DNA of 64,000 nucleotides from Salipiger bermudensis (lineage in GTDB: Bacteria > Pseudomonadota > Alphaproteobacteria > Rhodobacterales > Rhodobacteraceae). This document shows positions 27,084-36,201 of this stretch, one piece after another. Within the stretch, counting starts at the first letter, position 1, and every line of letters begins with the position of its first letter. The stretch lies in NCBI RefSeq assembly GCF_020171625.1, contig NZ_JAIUZY010000001.1, positions 434,001 through 498,000 on the forward strand, read 5' to 3'. Below the pieces are notes generated by a model that did no database searches, was not told the DNA's origin, and was given only the letters and a program-made list of their open reading frames with translations. Position numbers and translations under genes: made by a program.

Positions 27084-27596
27084 ATGCCAAATGAACCGAT
27101 CGAGATACACTGCCCCTGTTGTGGGCAGGTCGCTCAGTTCCACGAGCCGTTCCGTTTTACTTGTGTGATCCGTTACTCGGAAGTGCCTGAAAGCGCGCAC
27201 CTTTGGGGACGTTTCGTGGTTGAAGAATTGTACCCGGAGCAGTTTCGCTGGACACAACCGGAGGCCAAGAAGCCGACGTTCCATCAGGACGGCACGGACG
27301 GTCCCGGATATCGCCTCAATCATCACGGGATGGTCGAGTGCGCCGCCTGCCAAACCTTGAAACCTGCGACCATTTCATGGCCGGAAGATGCCTACTGGAA
27401 ATGGAGCATCGACGGCCACCAGCTGGTCGCACGCCATCGCAACCACGCGCGGCAGATCCTGTCCTATCTTCGGGATCGCGACCGTGTTCCGAACCGCAAG
27501 CCGGCGCTGCGCAACATCCCGACGGTCATGCTGACCCGTCAGATGGCGCCGCGCGTGGAGTCCCGGCTCGAGCACGCCCTCGAGAACGCGCCCTGA
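27084..27596 (+). CDS. Small zinc-ribbon protein, unknown function
   Basis: 170 residues from ATG 27084 (AGGA site 9 bases upstream). An in-frame GTG at 27051 has a stronger GGAGG site and would add 11 residues, so the start is not settled. Four cysteines in CPCC (residues 10-13) and CAAC (86-89) look like a split zinc ribbon; between them is an acidic/aromatic segment. The C-terminal half is basic and helical ('RHRNHARQILSYLRDRDRVPNRKPALRNIPTVML'), which may bind nucleic acid. I recognise no family. Monocistronic; faces the gamma-carbonic anhydrase gene convergently. Confidence 0.75.
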   Translation: MPNEPIEIHCPCCGQVAQFHEPFRFTCVIRYSEVPESAHLWGRFVVEELYPEQFRWTQPEAKKPTFHQDGTDGPGYRLNHHGMVECAACQTLKPATISWPEDAYWKWSIDGHQLVARHRNHARQILSYLRDRDRVPNRKPALRNIPTVMLTRQMAPRVESRLEHALENAP

Positions 27597-27616
27597 GCGA
27601 GACCGGGTCTGACGCG

Positions 27617-28138
27617 TCAGAGCGCCGTCAGACCCGCCTTGAACCGGCGCGCGTTGGCCTGATAGCCGAGCGCCGATTTCCGCAGCCCCTCGATGGCCGC
27701 CGCGTCAAGCTGGCGGATGACCTTGCCCGGCATTCCCATCACAAGGCTGCCGTCCGGGATCTCCTTGCCCTCGGTGATAAGCGCGCCCGCGCCGATCAGG
27801 CAGTTGCGGCCGATCTTGGCGCCGTTGAGGATGGTCGCGCCCATGCCGATCAGGCTGTTGTCGCCGATGGTGCAGCCGTGCAGCATGACCTTGTGGCCGA
27901 TGGTGCAGCCCTGCCCGATCACCAGCGGATAGCCCATATCGGTATGACAGATGACGTTCTCCTGCACGTTGCTGCCGGCGCCGACGCGGATCTCCTCGTT
28001 GTCGCCGCGCAGGGTGCAGCCGAACCAGACCGAGGCGTCCTCTTCGAGCACGACCTTGCCGATCAGATTGGCATCAGGCGCGGCCCAGGCGCTGTCGGCG
28101 AGCTGCGGCGCGTGGCCGTCCAGTGCGTAGATCGTCAT
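27617..28138 (-). CDS. Gamma-carbonic anhydrase family protein
   Basis: 173-residue left-handed beta-helix protein of the gamma-carbonic anhydrase / PaaY / YrdA group. The three zinc ligands are His65, His82 and His87 ('ICHTDMG', '[10 protein letters not shown]'). The acidic loop with the proton-shuttle Glu of Methanosarcina Cam is not evident, so, as for most bacterial members, carbonic anhydrase activity is uncertain. Its ATG overlaps the gmk stop (ATGA), so it is translated from the yicC-gmk transcript. Confidence 0.9.
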   Translation of the reverse strand: MTIYALDGHAPQLADSAWAAPDANLIGKVVLEEDASVWFGCTLRGDNEEIRVGAGSNVQENVICHTDMGYPLVIGQGCTIGHKVMLHGCTIGDNSLIGMGATILNGAKIGRNCLIGAGALITEGKEIPDGSLVMGMPGKVIRQLDAAAIEGLRKSALGYQANARRFKAGLTAL

Positions 28139-28776
28139 GCGTCTCCCTCCTCGAATTCTGCCTGCAGCTTGCGCACGTGGTCGAGCAGGTGCGGCTGCTG
28201 CGTCCGCCGCAGGCGCGCGGCGGTGACGATGCTCTTGAGCCGGGCTTCGGTGGCGTCGAGATCCTCGTTCACCAGCACGAAGTCATACGACCCCCAGTGC
28301 GAGATCTCGTCCCAGCTCTTCTGCATCCGCCGGTCGATGATCTCCGGCCCGTCCTGCCCGCGCGATTCCAGCCGGCGTTTGAGCTCGGCGATCGAGGGCG
28401 GCAGCAGGAAGATCGACAGCGTGTGCAGCGCGAGCTCCGAATTGGTCATCTGCTGGGCGCCCTGCCAGTCGATGTCGAACAGCACGTCCTTGCCATCGAT
28501 GATGGCGTCGCGCACCGGCCCCTTCGGAGAGCCGTAGAAATTGCCGAACACATGCGCGTGCTCGAGCATCTCGCCATTCGAGACGGCCTTCTTGAACGCC
28601 GCCTCGGACATGAAATGGTAATCCTCGCCATCGATCTCGCCCGCGCGCGGTGCCCGCGTGGTGGCCGAGACCGAGAAGATCACCGAGGGATCCCATGCCC
28701 GCAGCCGCTTGGCCAATGTCGATTTGCCTGCGCCCGAGGGCGAGGACAGGATGATGAGAAGACCTCTTCGGCTCAT
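28135..28776 (-). CDS. gmk: Guanylate kinase
   Basis: 213-residue GMP kinase (ATP + GMP to ADP + GDP). P-loop '[10 protein letters not shown]' at residues 11-20; GMP-binding residues in '[22 protein letters not shown]'; the lid and '[10 protein letters not shown]' follow. Normal length. Lies 4 bases after the yicC stop, the order typical of many Proteobacteria. Confidence 0.97.
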   Translation of the reverse strand: MSRRGLLIILSSPSGAGKSTLAKRLRAWDPSVIFSVSATTRAPRAGEIDGEDYHFMSEAAFKKAVSNGEMLEHAHVFGNFYGSPKGPVRDAIIDGKDVLFDIDWQGAQQMTNSELALHTLSIFLLPPSIAELKRRLESRGQDGPEIIDRRMQKSWDEISHWGSYDFVLVNEDLDATEARLKSIVTAARLRRTQQPHLLDHVRKLQAEFEEGDA

Positions 28777-28780
28777 CGGA

Positions 28781-29671
28781 TCACTCCACGTTCTGGACCT
28801 GCTCGCGCATCTGGTCGATCACCGTCTTGAGCGTCAGACCGATCTGGGTCAACGCCGAAGAGCCGGATTTCGAGCAGAGCGTGTTGGCCTCGCGATTGAA
28901 TTCCTGCATCAGGAAGTCGAGCTTGCGCCCGACGGCTCCCGTGTCCTGCAGCAGAGCCCGCGCCGCGGCCACATGCGCGGTCAGCCGGTCGAGCTCTTCG
29001 GTGATGTCGGATTTAACGGCGATGAGCGCAAGCTCCTGCGCCACGCGGGCCTCGTCGGCGCCATCCGTGGCGTCCATGATACGCCGCAGCGCCGTGCGCA
29101 GCTTCTCGGCCTGCTCGTCGCGCCGGCTCTCGACCGTTTTGGCCGCTTTCGCCACCAGCGCCTCGATCTCGTCGATCTGGCCGCTCAGCACCGTCATCAG
29201 CGCCTGCCCCTCGCGGGCGCGCATCTCGGCGAAGTCGTCGAGCGCGGCCTCGAACTCGGCCATCAGCGCCGCGCGCAGCGCCGGCACGTCGCGCGTGCTC
29301 TGGCCCGTGGCCATGACACCACGCAGGGCGATGATCTGCGCCGCGCTCGAGCGTTCGAGCGGAACGCCACGCAGGCTGGCAGCGTCCTCGATCCGCGCGA
29401 TGGCGTCGAGCACCCGCGACATGGCGACCTCGTCGAGTTCAGCCGCCTCTTCCTCGCTTCCACCTGTGACGCGGAGCGCGATCTGGACATTGCCGCGTGC
29501 AAGTTTTGCCTGCGCCGCCTTGCGAACCAGCGGCTCGAGTCCCTCGATCCAGTCGGGCAGCCGAAGCCGCAACTCGAGCCCCTTGCCGTTGACGCCACGC
29601 AACTCCCAGCCCCAGCGGAGCCCGTCGAGTTCGCCGCTGCGGGAGGCAAAGCCGGTCATCGATTGCCGCAT
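28781..29671 (-). CDS. YicC family endoribonuclease
   Basis: 296-residue YicC-like protein. N-terminus '[13 protein letters not shown]' and '[20 protein letters not shown]' are family signatures (the usual 'RSVNHR' appears here as RGVNGK), and the C-terminal domain has '[23 protein letters not shown]' with the conserved Glu, Asn and Lys. E. coli YicC is an endoribonuclease that acts on sRNA such as RyhB; whether this one does is inference. First gene of yicC-gmk-CA. Confidence 0.93.
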   Translation of the reverse strand: MRQSMTGFASRSGELDGLRWGWELRGVNGKGLELRLRLPDWIEGLEPLVRKAAQAKLARGNVQIALRVTGGSEEEAAELDEVAMSRVLDAIARIEDAASLRGVPLERSSAAQIIALRGVMATGQSTRDVPALRAALMAEFEAALDDFAEMRAREGQALMTVLSGQIDEIEALVAKAAKTVESRRDEQAEKLRTALRRIMDATDGADEARVAQELALIAVKSDITEELDRLTAHVAAARALLQDTGAVGRKLDFLMQEFNREANTLCSKSGSSALTQIGLTLKTVIDQMREQVQNVE

Positions 29672-29812
29672 TCTCGCCGCTCCATGTTAAGGCCGGGTTG
29701 CCCGCAGGGAAATTGCGGGGTTTCATCGGCCTACCCTCTGAGTCCGGGCATGGCAAGCCACCCGTTCCGGCGCCAGACGTTAACCTTTCAGTCAGAATTG
29801 GGGCGGAATTCC

Positions 29813-29836
29813 GTCTCATTTGAGATAAGTTGAGAC
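29813..29836. promoter_or_regulatory. Inverted repeat upstream of PAS gene
   Basis: GTCTCA (29813-29818) and TGAGAC (29831-29836) form an inverted repeat around an inner palindrome CTCATTTGAG (29815-29824). It lies 80 bases before the PAS gene in the divergent yicC/PAS region (29672-29915) and could be an operator for either direction. Confidence 0.4.
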
Positions 29837-29915
29837 CCAAGATGACACAAACGACCAGCAACATGGAACGGGGGCTCCGGCGTTGCAGGCGACTGGACTG
29901 GAAGGAGCCCAAGGC

Positions 29916-30623
29916 ATGTTCGGCACTGGCAGAAAAGACAGGGGCATCGTCTCGATGACCGATCGTGAAAGACAAAAAAGGCTTGAGCCTCTGCAGCTCG
30001 TGGAGCGTTATTGGCGCGAGCTCGCAGCCGAGCGGCGCGAGGTTCCCCTGCGGAGCGAGATCGATCCGCGACGTATCGAGAACGCGCTCGAATATGCGTT
30101 TCTCGCCGAACGCATCGCGCCGGGTTTGGCGAAACTGCGGGTCTCCGGCTCTCATCTCAACGACCTGATGGGGATGGAGACATCGGGGATGCCGTTGTCG
30201 ACCCTGTTTTCCTCAGCGGCCCGCGAGACACTGTCCGATGCCGTTACCCGGGTGTTTGCCGAAGGCGCCATGGCGCAAATCCGCCTGTCCGGAGAAGAAG
30301 GGTTTGGGCGCAACGGGTTGGAGGGCGATCTTGTGCTTTTGCCGCTTCGCTCCGACATGGGAGACATGACGCGCATGATCGGTGCGCTTGTCACCACGGG
30401 GCGCATAGGTCGTACCCCGCGCCGCTTCGATATCAAGAACGTTTCGGTGCAACTACCTGATCTGGCTGCAATATCTCCGGATGCTCAGCCCGAGCCTGCG
30501 CGGCCTGCGGCAAAGACGCCGACGATGCCGGGCTTTGCCGAGGCGGCGACACCTTTCGAGGGCGCCCCGCCCTCCGGCGGGAAGAAACGCCCTCACCTGC
30601 GTCTGATTGTCTCGAACGACTAG
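29916..30623 (+). CDS. PAS-domain (PAS_5 type) protein
   Basis: 235 residues from ATG 29916, which has GGAG 8 bases upstream. Residues 15-165 match the PAS_5 layout common in Alphaproteobacteria: 'LQLVERYWRELAAERREVPLRSEIDPRRIENALEYAFLAERI', then 'RVSGSHLNDLMGMETSGMPLSTLF' and 'GDLVLLPLRSD'. The tail (about 170-235) is Pro/Ala-rich and ends with a conserved-looking 'KKRPHLRLIVSND'. No output domain, so it may be a ligand-sensing adaptor. Function unknown. Convergent with galU. Confidence 0.85.
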   Translation: MFGTGRKDRGIVSMTDRERQKRLEPLQLVERYWRELAAERREVPLRSEIDPRRIENALEYAFLAERIAPGLAKLRVSGSHLNDLMGMETSGMPLSTLFSSAARETLSDAVTRVFAEGAMAQIRLSGEEGFGRNGLEGDLVLLPLRSDMGDMTRMIGALVTTGRIGRTPRRFDIKNVSVQLPDLAAISPDAQPEPARPAAKTPTMPGFAEAATPFEGAPPSGGKKRPHLRLIVSND

Positions 30624-30697
30624 GGGCGTCTTCTTTATCCGACAGGCGCTTAAGGCTGGACCTTAAATCATCACCTCAAGATCATACGACAAGCAAG

Positions 30698-30730
30698 AGC
30701 CCCCGCGCGATTTCTCGCGCGGGGGCTTTG
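30698..30730. terminator. Bidirectional terminator, PAS gene / galU
   Basis: A 13-bp near-perfect GC stem (arms 30698-30710 and 30715-30727, loop TTTC) followed by TTTG; it serves both convergent genes. Confidence 0.85.
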
Positions 30731-30756
30731 CATTCAACCAGCGTCTCGCAAGAGAT

Positions 30757-31671
30757 TCACTCGGCGGCGAGCTTCATGCTGCTGCCATGCTCTTCGAGCA
30801 CCGAGTGATACTCCTCGTGCTGACCGGCATAAGCCAGCGTCGCGCGGAGCATCCCGGCCTTCGAGCCGCAGTCGTAGCGCTGGCCGCTGAAGCGGAAGCC
30901 TGCAAGGCCCACGCGGGCGACGCCCTTCGCGATGGCATCGGTCAGCTGGATCTCGCCGCCGAGGCCCGGCTCCTGGTTGCGCAGATCGTCGAAGATCGAG
31001 GCGTCGAGGACGTAGCGACCAACCACGGCGTGCAGCGAAGGCGCCTCTTCCGGCTCGGGCTTCTCGACCATGCCGGAGGCCGGCACCATCTGGCCCACCG
31101 GGATGCCCTTCGGATCGAGCACACCATAAGACTGCACTTCGTCGCGCCCGACTTCCATGGTTGCGACCATGTGGCCGGCGGCGCCGGTCTCGTAGGCTTC
31201 GATCATCTCGCTCAGGCAGCCCTTCTGCCCCATGATCAGGTCGTCCGGCAGGATCACCGCGACGGGCCCCGGGAGGCACTCGTCGACGGCACAGAGCACG
31301 GCGTGCCCAAGGCCGAGCGGCTCGGGCTGCATCACGAAATGCGCCTGCTCCAGCTCGGTGTCGATGGCGTTGTCATCGAGCGTGTCGGCGATGGCGTGCT
31401 TGCCCTTCTGGCGCAGTTGATTGCAGAGCTTCTCGTCCTTGTGGACATAGCGCTCGATGGCATCTTTCGATGGGTGCGACACGAACACCATGCGCTCGAT
31501 GCCCGCCGCGCGGGCCTCGTCCATGGCAAACTGAAGCAGCGGACGGTCGAGCACGGGCAAAAGCTCCTTAGGCGTCGCCTTGGTCGCCGGAAGGAACCGC
31601 GTACCGAGCCCTGCCACCGGGAAAATTGCGGTACGCACTTTTTGACGGGCAGTCGGACTGGTGTTGGTCAC
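30757..31671 (-). CDS. galU: UTP--glucose-1-phosphate uridylyltransferase
   Basis: 304-residue nucleotidyltransferase making UDP-glucose. 'FPVAGLGTRFLPATKATPKELLPV' and 'QYVVDE'-equivalent 'LLQFAMDEARAAG', plus 'EPLGLGHAVLCA' and 'VEKPEPEEAPS', are GalU signatures. The start is GTG 31671 with an AAGGAG site; the open frame beyond it has no homology. Divergent from gpsA-HAD-ggpS, so it could supply the sugar nucleotide of that pathway or of surface polysaccharides. Confidence 0.95.
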   Translation of the reverse strand: MTNTSPTARQKVRTAIFPVAGLGTRFLPATKATPKELLPVLDRPLLQFAMDEARAAGIERMVFVSHPSKDAIERYVHKDEKLCNQLRQKGKHAIADTLDDNAIDTELEQAHFVMQPEPLGLGHAVLCAVDECLPGPVAVILPDDLIMGQKGCLSEMIEAYETGAAGHMVATMEVGRDEVQSYGVLDPKGIPVGQMVPASGMVEKPEPEEAPSLHAVVGRYVLDASIFDDLRNQEPGLGGEIQLTDAIAKGVARVGLAGFRFSGQRYDCGSKAGMLRATLAYAGQHEEYHSVLEEHGSSMKLAAE

Positions 31672-31805
31672 GTCGGTATCTCCTTGAAGGTCGCTTGTCG
31701 CTGTTGCCGCAGTGCGGCGAACACGTAAGAGCTTATGCCCTGTGGGCGTCATGGCAACTAACGTCATCCGGGAGCAAAGGTTCCGCAAAAAAGTTAACTG
31801 GTTTT

Positions 31806-31832
31806 ATTGGCGTTTTCCAAAGGCACGCCAAT
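31806..31832. promoter_or_regulatory. Inverted repeat in galU-gpsA divergent region
   Basis: ATTGGCG (31806-31812) and CGCCAAT (31826-31832), 13 bases apart, the best symmetric site in the 421-bp gap 31672-32092. The gap contains no credible gene; it is AT-richer around 31780-31840, as a promoter region would be. Confidence 0.4.
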
Positions 31833-32092
31833 TCAATCTGTTGCGGGACGAGGTGCACATGTTCAGGAAAAAACGCAGTGATCGCGCGGAAATTGAATCA
31901 GCTCCGCCCGGCAGACACGCAGCGAGGCAGATTTTGCGCTTAAATTCAGGGCAAATCGAGTCTTCGCTTCGCTGGTGCAGAAAAACCGGCCCCTCCGCTT
32001 GGCGCCGGGGAACCCTGCGCCTACTCTCACGTTAGTGATCAAGGACAGAATGGAGAGAGCCAAATCGGCCCGGCCTTCCCGATGGATGGGGG

Positions 32093-33244
32093 ATGGTCCG
32101 GCACAGCATTATGGACGGACTGACATTGAACATCCCGCCCGCCCGCGCACCCGGCGACATGTCGCGTCGCGCTGAACCTTATGCCCGCCTTGCCGTTATC
32201 GGAATGGGAAGCTGGGGCACCGCCCTTGCCGCCGTCGCGGCATCGGCCGGCTGCGACACCCGCCTCTGGGGCCGCCGCGACGCTCTTGCGCAAACAATGG
32301 CAGAGACCCGGCAAAACCCAGAGCACCTCCCCGACATCGACCTTCCCGCAACCCTGACCCCGACCTCGGATCTTGCCGCCGCGCTGGATTGTGTCGAGGC
32401 GGTGCTTCTGGTGACGCCCTCGCACACGCTGCGCGACATGGCGCGCAAGATGAAGCCGCACCTGCCCGAGGGCATTCCCATCGCGCTGTGCTGCAAGGGC
32501 ATCGAGCGCGGCACTGGTTTCCTGCTCAGCCACGTGATCGAAGAAGAGTTGCCGGGCCACCCGGTCGGCGCCATCTCCGGTCCGACATTCGCCCGCGAGA
32601 CGGCGCTCGGGCATCCGACCGCCGCGACGGTGGCCTTCAATTTCCGCCATCACGATCGTATCGCCCCCGAGCGCGCCCCCGCCGCGCGCCTCGCCCTAAC
32701 GATGCAGACGCAGGCGTTCCGGCCCTATGTTTCCGACGACCTTATCGGTGTCGAGGTCGGCGGCGCGGTCAAGAACGTGATCGCCATCGCCTGCGGCATG
32801 ATGACCGGCGCGGGCTTTGCCGAGAACACGCGCGCAGCACTAATCACTCGCGGGATGGACGAGATGAAGGCGCTGGCCGAAGCTCTGGGCGGCAAGCGTG
32901 AGACGGTGACCGGGCTTGCCGGTGCCGGCGATCTGACGCTCACCTGTTCGTCCACCACATCGCGCAACATGTCGCTGGGCACGCAGCTTGGGCAGGGCAT
33001 ACCGCGCGCGGCCTGCTTCGATGGCAAGCCCACCGTCGTCGAGGGAGAGACCAACGCGATCTCGGTGGTCGATCTGGCCCGCCGCGTCGGCGTCGAGATG
33101 CCGATCTGCGAAGCGGTCCATGCCATCCTGCACGAGGGCGCACCCCTCGCCGAAACCTTCAAGGCGCTGTGGTCCCGCCCGATCGAGGGCGAGCCCCGCG
33201 CGCTCGACATCACGCTTCACCCCTACGAGGGAGACCCCGCATGA
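32093..33244 (+). CDS. gpsA: Glycerol-3-phosphate dehydrogenase [NAD(P)+]
   Basis: Up to 383 residues; makes sn-glycerol 3-phosphate from dihydroxyacetone phosphate. Dinucleotide motif 'LAVIGMGSWGTALA', the catalytic Lys in 'GGAVKNVIAIACGM', and 'GLAGAGDLTLTCSS' are present. The start is uncertain: ATG 32093 has a purine-rich stretch ahead, ATG 32159 would give a more family-like 361 residues but has no ribosome site. Overlaps the HAD gene by ATGA. In this operon it probably supplies glycerol 3-phosphate to GgpS, besides phospholipid synthesis. Confidence 0.92.
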   Translation: MVRHSIMDGLTLNIPPARAPGDMSRRAEPYARLAVIGMGSWGTALAAVAASAGCDTRLWGRRDALAQTMAETRQNPEHLPDIDLPATLTPTSDLAAALDCVEAVLLVTPSHTLRDMARKMKPHLPEGIPIALCCKGIERGTGFLLSHVIEEELPGHPVGAISGPTFARETALGHPTAATVAFNFRHHDRIAPERAPAARLALTMQTQAFRPYVSDDLIGVEVGGAVKNVIAIACGMMTGAGFAENTRAALITRGMDEMKALAEALGGKRETVTGLAGAGDLTLTCSSTTSRNMSLGTQLGQGIPRAACFDGKPTVVEGETNAISVVDLARRVGVEMPICEAVHAILHEGAPLAETFKALWSRPIEGEPRALDITLHPYEGDPA

Positions 33245-34017
33245 GCTTTGACCACCCCCACAACCGCGACATTGCAGGCTGCCGCTTCGTGCTGGCAACC
33301 GACCTCGACGGCACGTTCCTCGGCGGCTCGGAGGAAGACCGCGCGACGCTTTACAAGTGGATCGAGGACAACCGCGACACCGTCGGCCTGATTTTCGTCA
33401 CCGGCCGAGACCCCAAGTTCATCGGAGAGCTCTGCGGCGGCGGTGTGCCCTGGCCGGAATACGTGGTCGGCGATGTCGGCACCACCATCGCCCGCGTCGA
33501 CGAGGGCAAGATCCATCCGATCGAGCCGCTCGAGGTCGAGATTGCCGACACCTGGGGCAATGCCGGTGAGACCGTGCGTTCGGCGCTCGATGGTCATCCC
33601 GGACTGACGCTGCAGCCGACCGAGTTCCGCTACCGTGTGAGCTATGACCTCGACGCCGAGAATTTCGACGACAGCGCGCACGGCATCGTCCGCGAAATGG
33701 GACACGACACGCTGGTGTCGGACAACCGCTATTTCGACGTGCTGCCGCGCGGCATCTCGAAGGGGCCGTCGCTGCGCCGCCTCGTAACCCATCTCGGCAT
33801 CGAGGAGAGCCGCGTGCTTGCGGCAGGCGACACGCTCAATGATCTGTCGATGCTGGAATGCGGGCTTCAGGCCGTCGCCGTCGGTGGCTCCGAGCAGGCC
33901 CTGCTCGACCGGGTGTCGCGCCTGCCCCACGTGCACACCGCCGAAGCGATCGGCGCAGCGGGCATTCTCGAGGCGGTCGAGGCCTTCAACCTGCATCCCC
34001 TCCCGAAAGGAGCGTAA
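33241..34017 (+). CDS. HAD-family phosphatase, probable glucosylglycerol-phosphate phosphatase
   Basis: 258-residue haloacid-dehalogenase hydrolase of the IIB/sucrose-phosphatase-like type. Motif I is DLDGTFLG with nucleophile Asp, motif II lies in 'IFVTGRDPKF', motif III Lys in 'ISKGPSLRRL', motif IV is GDTLND. It is coupled to gpsA (ATGA) and 5 bases upstream of ggpS. The context points to dephosphorylation of glucosylglycerol phosphate, a job done in cyanobacteria by the unrelated-looking StpA; here the assignment is inference from operon position. Confidence 0.8.
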   Translation: MSFDHPHNRDIAGCRFVLATDLDGTFLGGSEEDRATLYKWIEDNRDTVGLIFVTGRDPKFIGELCGGGVPWPEYVVGDVGTTIARVDEGKIHPIEPLEVEIADTWGNAGETVRSALDGHPGLTLQPTEFRYRVSYDLDAENFDDSAHGIVREMGHDTLVSDNRYFDVLPRGISKGPSLRRLVTHLGIEESRVLAAGDTLNDLSMLECGLQAVAVGGSEQALLDRVSRLPHVHTAEAIGAAGILEAVEAFNLHPLPKGA

Positions 34018-34022
34018 TCCTC

Positions 34023-35537
34023 ATGTCCAGCGATCTGGTAATTGTCTATCACCGTCAGCCCTATGAAGAAGTCGAGGTCGACGGCAAGATCGAGTACCAC
34101 GCGAACAAGAGCCCGAACGGCATCGTGCCGACCCTGAAAAGCTTTTTCGGCAAGGTCGACAACGGCGCATGGGTCGCCTGGAAAGAAGCCGAAGACACCT
34201 CCGATCCGGGCTTCGAGCGCGTGGTGCAGATCGAGGACACCTTCGGCAAGTACACCGTGTCTCGCCTGCCGCTGACCGCGGCGCAGGTCAAGAGCTTCTA
34301 TCATGTCACCTCGAAAGAGGCGTTCTGGCCGATCCTGCACGGGTTCAAGGAAAAGTATAACTACGACCCCGTGGACTGGCCCACCTTCAAGGAGGTCAAC
34401 TGGGCCTTCGCCGAGGCCGCCGCGTCGGAGGCCGCCGAGGGGGCAAGCGTCTGGGTGCACGACTACAATCTGTGGCTCGTGCCGGGCTACCTGCGTCAGA
34501 TGCGGCCGGATGTGCGGATCTCGTTCTATCACCACACCCCGTTCCCGGCGGCGGACATGTTCAATGTGCTGCCGTGGCGTGGCGAGATCATCGACTCGCT
34601 GCTGTGCTGCGATGTGGTCGGCTTCCACATCCCGCGCTACGCCTCGAACTTCGTCTCCTGCGTGCGCTCGCTGCGAGACGTGGGCAACGTGCCGCGGATC
34701 AAGGTCGAGAACGACATGATGTCCGAGGGGTCTGCGCTGTCGGACCGCACCGTGCCGACCGAGATCCACACCGACGACCGGGTCGTGCAGCTTGGCGTCA
34801 CGCCAGTTGGCGTTGATGTCGAGTATATCAAGTCGCTGGCCGCGTCCGAAGAGACCGACAAGCTCGCCACGCGGTTCCGCGAAGAGATCGGCGACACGCG
34901 CGTGCTGCTCTCGGTTGGCCGCACCGACTATACCAAGGGCGGGGCCGACCAGCTTCTGGCCTTCGAACGCCTGCTCGAGCGGCGCCCGGATCTTCGCGGC
35001 GTCGTGCGGCTGTTGCACGTCTCGGTCCCGGCCAACCGCAACATGACGGTCTACCTGCCGATCCAGAAAGAGCTGGAGGAGATCGCCGGCCGCATCAATG
35101 GCCGGTTCGGAACCTTTACCTTCCAGCCGGTCGCCCTGATCTCCCGCCCCATTCCCTTCGAGGAGCTGGTCGCGTGGTACCAGGTCGCGGACGTGGCGTG
35201 GATCACGCCTCTTGCCGACGGCATGAACCTCGTCTGCAAGGAATACGTGGCCGCCCGCAAGGATGGCGACGGCGTACTGGTGCTGTCGGAATTCGCCGGC
35301 GCCGCGGTGGAGATGGGCGCCGCCGTTCTGGCCAATCCGTTCTCGACCCGTGCAATGGACTTCGCCATCGACATGGCGCTGGACATGCCGCAGGACGAGC
35401 GCAAGGCCCGCATGGAGCTGCTGCGCGCCTCGGTCGAGAAGCGCGACACGCAGCACTGGGCCGAGGAACAGCTCGCCCTGCTCTCGCCCAAGGATTTCGG
35501 CGACGCAGGCCAGCGCGAGGAAGCGGAGCTCGCCTGA
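34023..35537 (+). CDS. ggpS: Glucosylglycerol-phosphate synthase (GT20)
   Basis: 504-residue family GT20 enzyme. The N-terminus 'LVIVYHRQPYEEVEVDGK', then 'KSPNGIVPTLKSFF', 'FYHVTSKEAFWPILH', 'VHDYNLWLVPGYLRQ', 'FYHHTPFP' and 'ITPLADGMNLVCKEYV' follow cyanobacterial GgpS closely from memory, more than OtsA (trehalose-6-phosphate synthase), which is the main alternative. GgpS joins glucose from a nucleotide sugar to glycerol 3-phosphate; gpsA two genes upstream supplies that acceptor. ATG 34023 has AAAGGAG upstream. Product: precursor of the osmoprotectant glucosylglycerol. Confidence 0.88.
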   Translation: MSSDLVIVYHRQPYEEVEVDGKIEYHANKSPNGIVPTLKSFFGKVDNGAWVAWKEAEDTSDPGFERVVQIEDTFGKYTVSRLPLTAAQVKSFYHVTSKEAFWPILHGFKEKYNYDPVDWPTFKEVNWAFAEAAASEAAEGASVWVHDYNLWLVPGYLRQMRPDVRISFYHHTPFPAADMFNVLPWRGEIIDSLLCCDVVGFHIPRYASNFVSCVRSLRDVGNVPRIKVENDMMSEGSALSDRTVPTEIHTDDRVVQLGVTPVGVDVEYIKSLAASEETDKLATRFREEIGDTRVLLSVGRTDYTKGGADQLLAFERLLERRPDLRGVVRLLHVSVPANRNMTVYLPIQKELEEIAGRINGRFGTFTFQPVALISRPIPFEELVAWYQVADVAWITPLADGMNLVCKEYVAARKDGDGVLVLSEFAGAAVEMGAAVLANPFSTRAMDFAIDMALDMPQDERKARMELLRASVEKRDTQHWAEEQLALLSPKDFGDAGQREEAELA

Positions 35538-35582
35538 CGACTGGCTTGAACGCAAGCCTGCGAGACGGAGCCGTCTCACACG

Positions 35583-35615
35583 AAAAAAGGGGCAAGCAGA
35601 GATGCTTGCCCCTTT
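35583..35615. terminator. Bidirectional terminator after ggpS
   Basis: A 10-bp perfect stem GGGGCAAGCA/TGCTTGCCCC (arms 35589-35598 and 35603-35612, loop GAGA), A6 before and TTT after; serves ggpS and the convergent DUF4174 gene. Confidence 0.9.
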
Positions 35616-35652
35616 GCATTTCCTCAGGCGACAGCCTGTCGCTTGGAGGACT

Positions 35653-36090
35653 TCAGTTGCGCATCTCGTTGCGCCGCATCGGCATCCGGTCGATCACCGC
35701 GAACAGCTCTTCGGGCGTCAGCACCGCATCCTGTTCGAGCTTCACGCCGCCATCCTTGCCCACCAGCACGAACTTGAACCCACCGGGCTGGAAGCCCTGC
35801 CTCAGCGGCGAGGGCGTGCGGTCGTCAAGATCGCTCAGTACCACGATGTCGCGCTCGGCCAGCGCCGCTCTGGCCTCGCGCAGCATCTCCATCTGGCGGG
35901 CGTAGTCGGGATGATCCTGCGACGGCGCGAACAGCAGCACGGGCCGCTTCTCCCAGCGCATCGCGTCGAGGTCGCGGGCGTCTGCAGGAAGGGTCTGGAA
36001 CAGGTCGGGCGCGGATGCTGCCTGCGTGGCGGCAATTGCTCCCGCAACGACAGCGACCCCAAGCTTCGTCCTCATGTGAATGCGGCCCAT
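35653..36090 (-). CDS. DUF4174 periplasmic protein
   Basis: 145 residues with a signal peptide at about 1-26 (ending ASA). The rest, 'EKRPVLLFAPSQDHPDYARQMEML...RDIVVLSD' and 'GFQPGGFKFVLVGKDGGVKLEQD', is the DUF4174 thioredoxin-like fold without active-site cysteines. Function unknown. ATG 36090 has AGGAG 6 bases upstream. Convergent with ggpS; not obviously part of an operon. Confidence 0.85.
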   Translation of the reverse strand: MGRIHMRTKLGVAVVAGAIAATQAASAPDLFQTLPADARDLDAMRWEKRPVLLFAPSQDHPDYARQMEMLREARAALAERDIVVLSDLDDRTPSPLRQGFQPGGFKFVLVGKDGGVKLEQDAVLTPEELFAVIDRMPMRRNEMRN

Positions 36091-36201
36091 TGCGAACTCC
36101 TGTCTGGATGGGTTTGATCCCTACGCACGAACGCCGCGAAGGGTTCCGCCAGAATGTCGCCACACGGGAGGCCCTGCTTCTCTCACGCCAGCGAAAACGC
36201 G

